Assembly: GCA_963761655.1 (NCBI GenBank)
Contig: CAVXHI010000002.1
Location: 496,001-560,000, forward strand
Length of the DNA: 64,000 nt
Reading direction: 5' to 3'
DNA from: RYN-122 sp963761655
GTDB lineage: Bacteria; Actinomycetota; Actinomycetes; Mycobacteriales; SCTD01
The notes under the pieces are model-generated. The model made no database searches. It was not told where the DNA came from and saw nothing but the letters and a program-made list of their open reading frames with translations. The number at the start of each line of letters is the position of its first letter. Position 1 is the first letter of the stretch. Shown here piece after piece: positions 8,399 to 16,475 of the stretch. The translations under genes and the position numbers were made by a program.

Positions 8399-9992
8399 GG
8401 GAGCAGCTTGCCGGGGTTCAGGACCCCGGCGGGGTCGAGCACCTGCTTGACCGCCCGCAGGACCTCCACGCCGAGCGGGCCGACCTCGTCGGTCAGGTGC
8501 GCGGCGTGGTCGGTGCCGACGGCGTGGTGGTGGGTGATGGTCGCCCCGGCGTCGACCAGCGCCCGGTTCGCCGCCTCCTTGGCCCGCTGCCACTGTCCCT
8601 CGGGGTCGGTGGCGTCCTGGCGGGCGAGGACCGTGAAGTAGAGCGACGCGCCCTGCGGGTACAGGTGGGACACGTGGCACATGACGATCGGCGGGGTGCG
8701 CTGCAGCGAGGTCCACACCGCCTCCCGGACCGCCCGGCGGACGGCGTCGAGCTGCGTCCAGGTCGCCGACGTCTCGAGGGTCTCGACGAGGACGCCGGCG
8801 TCGAGCAGGTCGTCGCGCAGGTAGGGCCCGCGAGAAGCGCCCGTGCTCCCAGGCGTCGCCGGCACCGGGCAGCCGCAGGGCGCGGTCCAGCAGCGGCTTC
8901 GCCGCGGCCCGGCGCCGGCGAGGTGCTGCGCGCGGTGCCCTCCCAGCCCAGGACGGCGAGGCAGCCGCGGGCCGCGCCGCGGCCGGCCAGGTAGGTCTTG
9001 AGGGCGGCGCCCTTGAGCCCGTGCTGGCTCAGCGCCAGCTGCACCCGGGTCTCGTCCGGGTCGGACAGCCGGGCGACGTCCGGGGCGAGGCCCTGCTGCT
9101 CGAGGGCGCGCAGGGCCGCGGTGCCGTCCTTCCAGGTGCGGAAGACGAGGCCGTCGTAGCGGCGGACGTCGGGCAGGGGGCGCACCCGCAGGGTCAGCTC
9201 GGTCAGGACGCCGAGGGTGCCCTCGCTGCCCACCAGCAGCTCGCGCAGGTCGGGACCGGCCGCGCTCGCCGCCCCCCGGCCGAGGACCAGCTCGCCGGCC
9301 GGGGTCTGGGCGCGGAGCCCGAGGACGAGGTCGTCGAAGCGCCCGTAGCCGGTGCTCGCCTGGCCGGCGCTGCGCGTCGCGGCGTACCCGCCGAGGGTCG
9401 CCAGCTCGTAGGACTGCGGGAAGTGGCCCAGCGTCAGCCCGTGCGGGCGGAGCAGCCGCTCGGCCTCGGGGCCCCGCACGCCCGGCTGGAACACGGCGGT
9501 CAGCGACACCGGGTCGACCGACAGCAGCCGGTCCATGCGGGACAGGTCGAGGGCGACGACGGCGCCGTGCGGCCCGGACAGCGGCCGGACGCCTCCGACG
9601 ACGCTGGTGCCCCCGCCGAACGGGACGACGGCGATGCCGCGGTCGGAGCAGACCCGCAGGACGGCCGCCACCTCGGCGGCGTCGGCGGGCAGGACGACGG
9701 CGTCGGGCGGGCTCACCTCGCCGCGCCGCAGCCGGAGCAGGTCGAGGTAGGAGCGACCGGCGGCGCAGCGCAGCCGGGCGTCGTCGTCGTCGCGGACGAC
9801 GGCGACCGCGGACAGGGCAGCGCGCAGGTCGGCGTCGAGCCCGGACGCCGGGACGGTGGCGGGGACGGGCGTGGACGGGCTGCCGGTGCCGACCTCCGCG
9901 TGCAGCCAGGACAGGGCGTGCGGCGGCAGGCCGGTCCGGCGGGCGGGGTCGCCCCAGCCGGCCGGGGCCATCGTCGGGGTCTCGGTCGCCAT
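8395..9992 (-). pseudogene. FAD-binding oxidoreductase, alkyl-DHAP synthase-like (two frameshifts)
   Basis: A flavoprotein of the VAO/PCMH family, resembling alkyldihydroxyacetonephosphate synthase. FAD-binding motif 'VVPFGGGTSVVGG' lies near residue 125; the C-terminus 'GVLNPGKLLP' is family-typical. The frame is broken: the N-terminal 1.05 kb is one frame, about 90 bp (near 8830-8925) reads in a second frame ('WEHGRFS'), and the last part ('GPYLRDDLLDAG...') in a third. Two small indels, near 8925 and 8830, would restore one ORF of about 532 codons. These may be sequencing errors or a true lesion. ATG 9992 was chosen as the first in-frame start after the divergent promoter region. Confidence 0.75.
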
Positions 9993-10014
9993 GCGGCCAG
10001 TGTTGCAGACCTGC

Positions 10015-10047
10015 GTTACGTTGTGACACATGACGTCAAGACGTAAC
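10015..10047. promoter_or_regulatory. Inverted repeat at the tetR start (candidate TetR operator)
   Basis: GTTACG (10015-10020) and CGTAAC (10042-10047) form an inverted repeat. Between them lies the palindrome TGACGTCA (10031-10038), which overlaps the ATG at 10030. The left arm covers TACGTT (10017-10022), a -10-like box 7 nt from the start. Placement suits autorepression of tetR-glpD and control of the divergent flavoprotein. Confidence 0.5.
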
Positions 10048-10611
10048 AGCGTGGCCGACGACCCGGTGCTCGCCGCCGCCCGGGCCAGCGTGCTGGACGT
10101 CGGCCTGCGGCGGACCACGCTCGCCGACGTCGCCCGCCGCGCCGGTGTCAGCCGCATGACGCTCTACCGCCAGTACGCCGACCTCGACGCCATCGTCTCG
10201 ACGCTGCTCACCACCGAGCTCGTCACGCTCATCGACGACGCCGCCGCGCAGGCCGCCCACCTCCCGACCGCACGGGCGCGCCTGGTCGAGGCCGCCGTCC
10301 TGTGCGTCGACGCCCTGCGGTGCGACGCCCTCCTGCGCCGCGTGCTCGACCTCGACCCGGAGCTCCTGCTGCCCCTGGTGGTCGACCGGTTCGGGTCGTC
10401 CCAGAAGGCCGCCGTCGACCTCGTCGCCGAGCAGGTGGTGGCCGGTCGCGCCGACGGCAGCGTCCGCGACGTCGACCCGCACCTCGCGGCCGTCTGCGTG
10501 CTGCTCACCGTGCAGTCGTTCGTCTTCTCCGCCCGCATCGTCGACGCCGAGCACGCCGGGGCCGCCGTCGGCGACGAGCTGCGCCGCCTGCTCGACGGGT
10601 ACCTGGCGTGA
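10030..10611 (+). CDS. TetR/AcrR family transcriptional regulator
   Basis: A 193-residue repressor with an N-terminal helix-turn-helix ('TTLADVARRAGVSRMTLYRQYADLDAIV', residues about 22-50) and a helical ligand-binding C-terminal domain. It is divergent from the flavoprotein/lipid kinase operon and directly followed by glpD through a GTGA overlap, so it likely controls this glycerol/glycerolipid set. A dyad overlaps its own start codon, suggesting autoregulation. The ligand is not evident from sequence. The ATG at 10030 is preceded by TACGTT at leaderless spacing. Confidence 0.9.
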   Translation: MTSRRNSVADDPVLAAARASVLDVGLRRTTLADVARRAGVSRMTLYRQYADLDAIVSTLLTTELVTLIDDAAAQAAHLPTARARLVEAAVLCVDALRCDALLRRVLDLDPELLLPLVVDRFGSSQKAAVDLVAEQVVAGRADGSVRDVDPHLAAVCVLLTVQSFVFSARIVDAEHAGAAVGDELRRLLDGYLA

Positions 10612-12107
10612 GCGCCCTGCTGACCGCCGCCCGACGGTCCCGCGACCTCGACGCCCTCACCTCCGGCACCGTCGACGTGCTCGTCGTCGGCGGTGGTGTC
10701 ACCGGCTGCGGCATCGCCCTCGACGCCGTCAGCCGCGGCCTCTCGGTCGGCCTCGTCGAGGCGGCCGACCTCGCCCACGGCACCTCCCGGTGGTCCTCGA
10801 AGCTGGTCCACGGCGGGCTGCGCTACCTCGCCTCGGGCGACATCGACCTCGTGCTCGAGAGCGCCCGCGAGCGCGACGTCCTGCTCCGCCGGACCGCGCC
10901 GCACCTCGTCCGCCCGCTGCCCATGGTGGTGCCGCTGTCGCGCGACCTCCCGCCGAAGGACGGCCTGCTGTTCGACGTCGGGCACCGGGTGGCGGACGGC
11001 TTCCGGCTGGTCGCCCGCACCCCGCGGGCCGCCCTGCCGCGACCGCGCCGCCTCGGGGTGACGGAGACCGTCCGCCTGCTCCCCGCCGTCCGGCGCGAGG
11101 GGCTGCGCGGTGCGCTCCTCAACTGGGACGGGCAGCTCGAGGACGACGCCCGGCTCGTGGTCGGCCTGGCCCGCACGGCCGCCGCCCACGGCGCCCGCGT
11201 CGTGACGTACTGCCGGGCGCTCGCCGTCGACGGGCAGGGCGCGACCGTCCGCGACGAGCGCACGGGGCAGACCGCGCGCCTGTCCGCCCGGGTGGTCGTC
11301 AACGCGACCGGCGCCTGGGCCGACACCCTCGCCCCCGAGATGCGGCTGCGCCCGAGCAAGGGCGTGCACGTCGTCCTGCGCGCCGAGACCCTCGGCAGCC
11401 CGACGGCATCGATGACCGTGCCGGTGCCCGGGGAGCCGAACCGGTTCGTGTTCGCCCTGCCGCACCCCGACGGCCTGGTCCACGTCGGGCTCACCGACGA
11501 CCCCCTGGACGGGCCGGTCCCGGACGTCCCGCCGGTGCTCGACAGCGAGGTCGGGTTCCTGCTCGACACGCTCTCGCGGGGGCTCGAGGTGCCGCTGTCG
11601 CGGTCCGACGTCGTCGGGTCCTTCGCCGGCGTCCGGCCCCTGCTCGCCGGCGCCGAGGGGCGCACCGCCGACCTGTCCCGCCGGCACGCCGTCCGCCAGC
11701 GCGAGGACGGCCTGTTCACCGTGTACGGCGGCAAGCTCACGACCTACCGGCGCATGGCGCAGGACGCCGTCGACGCGTTCTCGTCCGTGCCCTGCCGCAC
11801 CCGCGACCTGCCGCTGCTCGGCGCGGTCGGTCCGGTGCCGCGCGGGCTGCCGCCGCGCCTGGTGCGCCGGTACGGCGCGGAGGCGGGGGCGGTCGCCGCG
11901 CTGGCGGTCGACGACCCCGGCCTGCTCGAGCCGGTGGCCCCCGGGGTGCCGGTGCTCGGGGTGGAGCTGGCCTGGGGCGTGCACGCGGAGGGGGCGCTCA
12001 CGGTCGAGGACCTGCTGGAGCGGCGCACGCGGCTGTCCTTCGTGGGGGAGTGGGAGACCGCGGCGCGGGGCGCCGCCGAGCGGGCGCTGGGCGTCGCGGT
12101 CGGCTGA
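10608..12107 (+). CDS. glpD: Glycerol-3-phosphate dehydrogenase, FAD-dependent
   Basis: A 499-residue FAD-dependent dehydrogenase oxidising sn-glycerol-3-phosphate to dihydroxyacetone phosphate at the membrane. The N-terminal dinucleotide-binding motif is 'VLVVGGGVTGCGIALDAVSRG'-like. The GlpD signature follows in 'TSRWSSKLVHGGLRYL'. 'GGKLTTYRRMAQDAVD' precedes the C-terminal DAO_C domain. Start is GTG overlapping the TetR stop (GTGA), so it is co-translated with its probable regulator. A short hairpin follows the stop. This is the best-recognised member of the cluster. Confidence 0.93.
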   Translation: MSALLTAARRSRDLDALTSGTVDVLVVGGGVTGCGIALDAVSRGLSVGLVEAADLAHGTSRWSSKLVHGGLRYLASGDIDLVLESARERDVLLRRTAPHLVRPLPMVVPLSRDLPPKDGLLFDVGHRVADGFRLVARTPRAALPRPRRLGVTETVRLLPAVRREGLRGALLNWDGQLEDDARLVVGLARTAAAHGARVVTYCRALAVDGQGATVRDERTGQTARLSARVVVNATGAWADTLAPEMRLRPSKGVHVVLRAETLGSPTASMTVPVPGEPNRFVFALPHPDGLVHVGLTDDPLDGPVPDVPPVLDSEVGFLLDTLSRGLEVPLSRSDVVGSFAGVRPLLAGAEGRTADLSRRHAVRQREDGLFTVYGGKLTTYRRMAQDAVDAFSSVPCRTRDLPLLGAVGPVPRGLPPRLVRRYGAEAGAVAALAVDDPGLLEPVAPGVPVLGVELAWGVHAEGALTVEDLLERRTRLSFVGEWETAARGAAERALGVAVG

Positions 12108-12121
12108 GGGCACCAGTGCCC
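12108..12121 (+). terminator. Short hairpin after glpD
   Basis: GGGCA (12108-12112) pairs with TGCCC (12117-12121) around CCAG, directly after the glpD stop. There is no U-tract. It is a weak candidate for a factor-independent terminator or an mRNA 3' end stabiliser. Confidence 0.3.
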
Positions 12122-12170
12122 CCCGGGTAGACAGGTGGACGCGGCACCCCGTCGCCGAGGGAGCGCGCAC

Positions 12171-13340
12171 ATGGTCCAGGCACTCTCGAGCGCGCGGACG
12201 ACCGGTGGGCCCCCACGCCGCACGGTCTGCCTGTACACGCCGTCGTTCGACCCGTCCGGGATGGGCGGGCACATGGTCGACCTCGCCGCGGCGTACGTGC
12301 CGGAGGTCGACGTCAGCGTCATGGCCTGGCCGACCGCGAGCGGACGGCGGCTGCTCGCCGCGGCGGAGGCGGTCGGTGCCCGCCCGGTCGAGATCCCGCA
12401 CCCCCGCGACGCCGCCTTCGCCGTCACGGTGGAGGAGCACCTGCGCTCCCTGGCGGTCGAGGTGTTCCACGCCCACGTCGGGACCGGCCGGGAGGACTTC
12501 GACGGAGCCCGGGCGGCCCGGTCCGCCGGCGTCGGCGCCGTCGTGCAGACGCTCCACCTCCCGTGGCTGATGGGGAGCCCGAAGCACCGCCGGCCGCTGT
12601 TCCGCTCCCTGCAGGAGGTCGACCGCCTCATCGCGGTGTCGACCGGGCAGCGCCGCACCTACGAGCGGGCCGGCGTGCCGACCGGGTTGATCACGACGGT
12701 CGTCAACGGCATCCGACCCCGCCGCGCGGTCCAGCCCCGCAAGCAGGCCCGACTGCGGCTCGGCGTGGACCCCGACCAGCGCGTGGTGCTGGCCGTGGGG
12801 CGGCTCCTGGTGCAGAAGGGCCACCGGTACCTGGTGGAGGCGCTGCCGGAGCTGGTCGCCCGGTTCCCGGACGTCGTCGTGGTGATCGTGGGGGACGGCG
12901 CCCTGCGGGCGGAGCTGGTCGCCCGGGCGACGTCGCTGGGCGTGCAGGACCGGCTGCGGCTGGTCGGCTTCGTCGAGGACGCCCGGTCCCTGCTGGGCGC
13001 GGCCGACGTCTTCGTCCTGCCCTCGCGCCAGGAGGCCCTGCCCCTGTCCGCTCTGGAGGCCATGGACGCAGGCCTGCCCGTCGTGGGCACCCGGGTGCTG
13101 GGCACGGCGGAGGTCGTCGTCGACGGCGTGACCGGGCTGCTCGTGCGGCCCGAGGACCCGGCCGCGCTGGCCGGCGCGATCGGCCGGCTGCTCGCCGACC
13201 CGGCCCGGGCCCGCCGGTACGGCGCCGCCGGCCGGGAGCGCTTCGCCGAGCGGTACACCAGCGACCGGATGGCGCGGCAGACCCTGGCCGTGTACGACGA
13301 GGCGCTCGCCGCCGGTCCCGGGGCGCGCCGGGCGGCCTGA
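12171..13340 (+). CDS. Glycosyltransferase family 4 (GT-B)
   Basis: A 389-residue GT-B glycosyltransferase. N-terminal domain opens with 'PSFDPSGMGGHMVDLA', the usual GT4 acceptor-side glycine loop. The C-terminal Glycos_transf_1 domain has 'VLAVGRLLVQKGHRYLVEAL' and the donor-binding E-x7-E region in 'PSRQEALPLSALEAMDAGLPVV'. It transfers a sugar from a nucleotide-sugar donor to an unknown lipid, glycan or small acceptor. ATG 12171 is preceded by GAGGGAG about 8 nt upstream, favouring it over an in-frame alternative at 12135. The acyltransferase gene converges with only 3 bp between stops. Confidence 0.87.
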   Translation: MVQALSSARTTGGPPRRTVCLYTPSFDPSGMGGHMVDLAAAYVPEVDVSVMAWPTASGRRLLAAAEAVGARPVEIPHPRDAAFAVTVEEHLRSLAVEVFHAHVGTGREDFDGARAARSAGVGAVVQTLHLPWLMGSPKHRRPLFRSLQEVDRLIAVSTGQRRTYERAGVPTGLITTVVNGIRPRRAVQPRKQARLRLGVDPDQRVVLAVGRLLVQKGHRYLVEALPELVARFPDVVVVIVGDGALRAELVARATSLGVQDRLRLVGFVEDARSLLGAADVFVLPSRQEALPLSALEAMDAGLPVVGTRVLGTAEVVVDGVTGLLVRPEDPAALAGAIGRLLADPARARRYGAAGRERFAERYTSDRMARQTLAVYDEALAAGPGARRAA

Positions 13341-13343
13341 CCC

Positions 13344-15365
13344 CTACTGCCGGACGGCCGCGCGCAGGATCAGCGACAGCCGGCGGCTCTCGGTCGCGGT
13401 CAGGTGGCTGCCGTCGAAGGCGACCGGGGTCCCGCCGATCGTCGCGGGGCAGCGGCCGCCCAGGCAGAACCAGCCGGTGGTGTCGATGAAGCGCACCCCG
13501 ACCGTCCGCGCCGCCGCCCGCTCGGCCGCCCCCACGGCGGTCCAGACCGGCCGCACGTCGCGCACGCAGTCCTGCGCCGACCCGACCTTGGTGGCACAGG
13601 ACTGCAGGTTGCCGCTCTGCGGCGGGGCGGCGAGGACGACGACCCGGCGCCCCGGTGCCGTCAGGTCCCGGAGCACCGCGGTGAGCCGCCGCTGCCAGAC
13701 GGGTGCGTCGGCGGGCACGAGCTGCCGGGCGGCCACGGTGTAGGACCCGGCCACCAGCACCAGGTCGGGGTCGAGCGCCCGGGCGGCCTCCACGACGTGC
13801 TCGCGGTGCAGCCGGCAGCCGGGGCTCACGGCGTCGTCGGGGGCGGGCAGCGCGCACTGCCGCCGGGTGAGCACGTGCAGGCGGTAGCCCTGCGGCTCGA
13901 GGGCGGCCCGCAGGCCCGGGAGCCAGCTGATGCCGACGGAGTCGCCGAGCAGCACCGCCGTGCGGGGAGCGCCGACCGGGCCGTACACGCAGTCGGCCTC
14001 GCGGTCGGGGAAGACGTCGAGGCACCGGTCGGCGGTCCACTCCGGGGCGGCAGCGGACTCGAGCCCGGCCAGCGGGGGGTCCAGCGGGCCGAGCTCCTGC
14101 TGCACGAGACCGGCGCGGATGGCGGTGTGCAGCTGCGGGACGGTCGTCCAGGCGTCCGCGGGCGGGCGCTGCGCCGTGCCCCCGGCAGGGAGCTGGACGA
14201 CGCTCGGCCGGCCGGCGCTGCTCGCCACGACCTCCCCGGTCCGTGACGTGGCGCCGGCGCTGCCGAGGACGACGAGCAGGGCGCTGACCAGCACGCCGGG
14301 CAGGACCAGGCGCGGCACCTGCGGCAGGGCGACCCGCAGCGGCTGCTCCACGACGGCGTACGACAGGGCCCCGAGCGCCAGGCTGACTCCGAGCAGCACG
14401 GGGCCGAGCCAGCCGGGGTCGTCCGGACGCAGGGCCGCCCCGAACACGGCCACCGGCCAGTGCCAGAGGTAGAGCGAGTAGGAGATCCGCCCGAGCCAGC
14501 GGGGGAGCGGCCTCGAGAGCAGCCGGGTCGCGGGCGTGCTCCGGCCGCCCGCCCCGCCGGCCAGGACCCCGAGCGTCCCGACGACGGGCAGCAGCGCCGC
14601 GAGGCCGGGGAACGGCGTCGTCGGGTGCACCAGGACGGCGCTGAGGGCGACGACGGCGAGGCCCCCGAGCCCGAGGAGGCCCGCGACGCGGTCCCCGAGG
14701 CGCTCGGCCCGGTGGACGTGCAGGGCCAGCAGCGCTCCGGCGGCGAGCTCGTGCGCGCGGGCCGTGGTGGAGAAGTACGCCGACGACGGGTCGACCGCGG
14801 TCAGGTGCACCGACCAGGCGAGGCTGGCGGTGAGGACCAGCCCGGCGGAGAGGGTCAGGCGGCGGCGCAGCACCGGGACCGCACGCGTCGCGAGGCCGAG
14901 GACCAGCAGGGGCCACACGGCGTAGAACTGCTCCTCGACCGCGAGGGACCAGTACTGCTGCACCGGGCTCGGCGGACGGGTGGCGGAGAAGTAGTCGGTG
15001 CCGAGCGCGCCGAAGCGCCAGTTGGCGGCCGACACCGCGGCGAACAGGGCGTCGCGGACGGTCTGTGCCGCCCGCACCGGCAGGAACAGGGTCTGCGCGA
15101 CCAGGCAGGTGACGGCCAGGCAGATCAGCGCGGCGGGCAGCAGGCGCCGGGCCCGCCGCAGCCAGAAGGCCCGCAGGCGGACCGTGCCGGTGGTCGTCGC
15201 CTCGCGGGCCAGCAGGCCGGTGATGAGGAAGCCGGAGACGACGAAGAACACGTCGACGCCGACGAAGCCGCCGGACGGGAGGCCGAACAGGTGGTCGCCG
15301 AGGACGAGCAGGACGGCGACGGCACGCAGCCCCTCGACGTCGGTCCGGAACCTGCCCACCTCCAC
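13344..15365 (-). CDS. Acyltransferase 3 family protein with C-terminal SGNH domain
   Basis: About 673 residues. The N-terminal half is an AT3 (OafA/OatA-type) membrane domain with about 10 helices; signature 'RTDVEGLRAVAVLLVLGDH' and 'GVDVFFVVSGFLITGLL' lie in the first 60 residues, and 'YSLYLWHWPVAV' near residue 320. The C-terminal SGNH hydrolase-like domain has 'LLGDSVGISW' with the catalytic Ser and 'FDGSHLTATE' with the Asp/His pair. Such proteins O-acetylate cell-surface glycans. Start is uncertain: GTG 15365 or GTG 15359. The neighbouring glycosyltransferase suggests envelope glycan modification. Confidence 0.88.
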   Translation of the reverse strand: MEVGRFRTDVEGLRAVAVLLVLGDHLFGLPSGGFVGVDVFFVVSGFLITGLLAREATTTGTVRLRAFWLRRARRLLPAALICLAVTCLVAQTLFLPVRAAQTVRDALFAAVSAANWRFGALGTDYFSATRPPSPVQQYWSLAVEEQFYAVWPLLVLGLATRAVPVLRRRLTLSAGLVLTASLAWSVHLTAVDPSSAYFSTTARAHELAAGALLALHVHRAERLGDRVAGLLGLGGLAVVALSAVLVHPTTPFPGLAALLPVVGTLGVLAGGAGGRSTPATRLLSRPLPRWLGRISYSLYLWHWPVAVFGAALRPDDPGWLGPVLLGVSLALGALSYAVVEQPLRVALPQVPRLVLPGVLVSALLVVLGSAGATSRTGEVVASSAGRPSVVQLPAGGTAQRPPADAWTTVPQLHTAIRAGLVQQELGPLDPPLAGLESAAAPEWTADRCLDVFPDREADCVYGPVGAPRTAVLLGDSVGISWLPGLRAALEPQGYRLHVLTRRQCALPAPDDAVSPGCRLHREHVVEAARALDPDLVLVAGSYTVAARQLVPADAPVWQRRLTAVLRDLTAPGRRVVVLAAPPQSGNLQSCATKVGSAQDCVRDVRPVWTAVGAAERAAARTVGVRFIDTTGWFCLGGRCPATIGGTPVAFDGSHLTATESRRLSLILRAAVRQ

Positions 15366-15394
15366 AGGATGCCGTGCCGGGGCCCTGGGAGGGC

Positions 15395-15988
15395 TCAGCC
15401 CGCGAGCGGGGGCACGCGCAGGCGCAGGAAGGGGACGCGCTCGAGCAGGGCCGTGCCGGCACGCTGCACCGCGATGGCGTCCCGGGTCAGCAGCCACTCC
15501 CACCGGTCCGGACCGTCCTTGCGGGCCAGGAACGCGACCCGCTTCGCCGGCCCGCAGGCGACGAGCGCCCACTCGCCGGCCAGGGAGTCGTCGGCGCGCA
15601 GCGGGACGAGCAGGGGGCGGGAGCGGTCGGCCGGCACGTCGCGCGGCACGCTCGGCCCCAGCACGACGACGGTCGCCCCCGACGCCGTCATCAGCGCCAG
15701 GCTGCGGGCCAGCTCCGGCGGCGGAGGGCCCGTCGTCGGCAGGACGACGAGGCACAGCGTGGTGCCCGCCATCAGGGCCGTCGTCTCGGCGGTGCGGAAG
15801 CGGTTGACCAGCTGCTCGCGGGACGCCGGCTGGTGCACGTCCGCGGGGACGGCGGCGGCGGCCCGGCCGTAGACGGAGGACCGGGGAGCCGGGGCACGCT
15901 TGGCGGCCTGCGGGGCGCGCAGCGCCAGGACGGCGGCACGCAGGCGCTGGGAGGCGTCCTCGGTGTCGCTGCCGGCCGGATCCGTCAC
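15395..15988 (-). CDS. DICT-like sensory domain protein
   Basis: A 197-residue protein with no transmembrane segment. Residues about 55-190 resemble the DICT sensory domain found with diguanylate cyclases and two-component regulators: 'SREQLVNRFRTAETTALMAG', then 'VVVLGPSVPRDV', 'DDSLAGEWALVACGP', 'VAFLARKD' and 'WEWLLTRDAIAVQRAGTALLERV'. No effector domain is attached. The N-terminal 40 residues are low complexity. Function is unknown beyond a possible ligand-sensing role. It is transcribed away from the small gene at 16033. Confidence 0.6.
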   Translation of the reverse strand: MTDPAGSDTEDASQRLRAAVLALRAPQAAKRAPAPRSSVYGRAAAAVPADVHQPASREQLVNRFRTAETTALMAGTTLCLVVLPTTGPPPPELARSLALMTASGATVVVLGPSVPRDVPADRSRPLLVPLRADDSLAGEWALVACGPAKRVAFLARKDGPDRWEWLLTRDAIAVQRAGTALLERVPFLRLRVPPLAG

Positions 15989-16032
15989 GATGGTGTCATC
16001 GGCGCGTCGGCGCCGGACCTGAGGGGGAGAGC

Positions 16033-16398
16033 GTGCAGCGAGTCCCGCCGGGCTGGCCCGCCGAGGTGCTGCCGCCCGACGCCCCGGACTGGGAGAAGAG
16101 CGCCGTCGCCTGGCTCTACGACCTGTGCCCCCCGGACTACCGGGCGCACGAGGTGCTGCGCCGCCACCCCGTCCTGCTGGCCCGGTTCGCGGCCGGGCAC
16201 GTGGGCGCGGCCGTGTCGGCCGCCCGCGAGGGCCTGCGGACGGCCCGGGCCGACCTGCGCGACGTCGTCCCGCCCGAGGCGGTCGAGGCCGCCCTCGCGG
16301 CGTACGACCGGGAGGGGCGCCGGCTGGTGCGGGCCGGGCGCGAGGTCGCGCTGGTGGACGCGGCCCTGCGGGGCGAGCGGCACGTGCCGAGGTTGTGA
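16033..16398 (+). CDS. Conserved hypothetical protein upstream of dxs
   Basis: A 121-residue cytosolic protein, rich in Arg and Ala, beginning 'MQRVPPGWPAEVLPPDAPDWE' in outline, with a helical body ('VAWLYDLCPPDYRAHEVLRRHP'). I do not recognise a named domain. The GTG at 16033 has a strong purine-rich ribosome site (GAGGGGGAG) just upstream. It precedes dxs by about 80 bp on the same strand and may be expressed separately, since a TAAGAT hexamer (16437-16442) lies between them. Confidence 0.65.
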   Translation: MQRVPPGWPAEVLPPDAPDWEKSAVAWLYDLCPPDYRAHEVLRRHPVLLARFAAGHVGAAVSAAREGLRTARADLRDVVPPEAVEAALAAYDREGRRLVRAGREVALVDAALRGERHVPRL

Positions 16399-16475
16399 CG
16401 TCCGCCCGTCGAGCGGCTGCGAACGTCCTGACGACCTAAGATCAGGTTGCTGACCCGGACCCTGAGGAGCCACCT

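Noticed and set aside
10164..12824. Very long open frame on the minus strand opposite tetR, glpD and the glycosyltransferase
   Set aside because: High-GC DNA leaves antisense frames open; the product is low-complexity Arg/Gly/Ala/His sequence without any domain, and it overlaps well-recognised genes.
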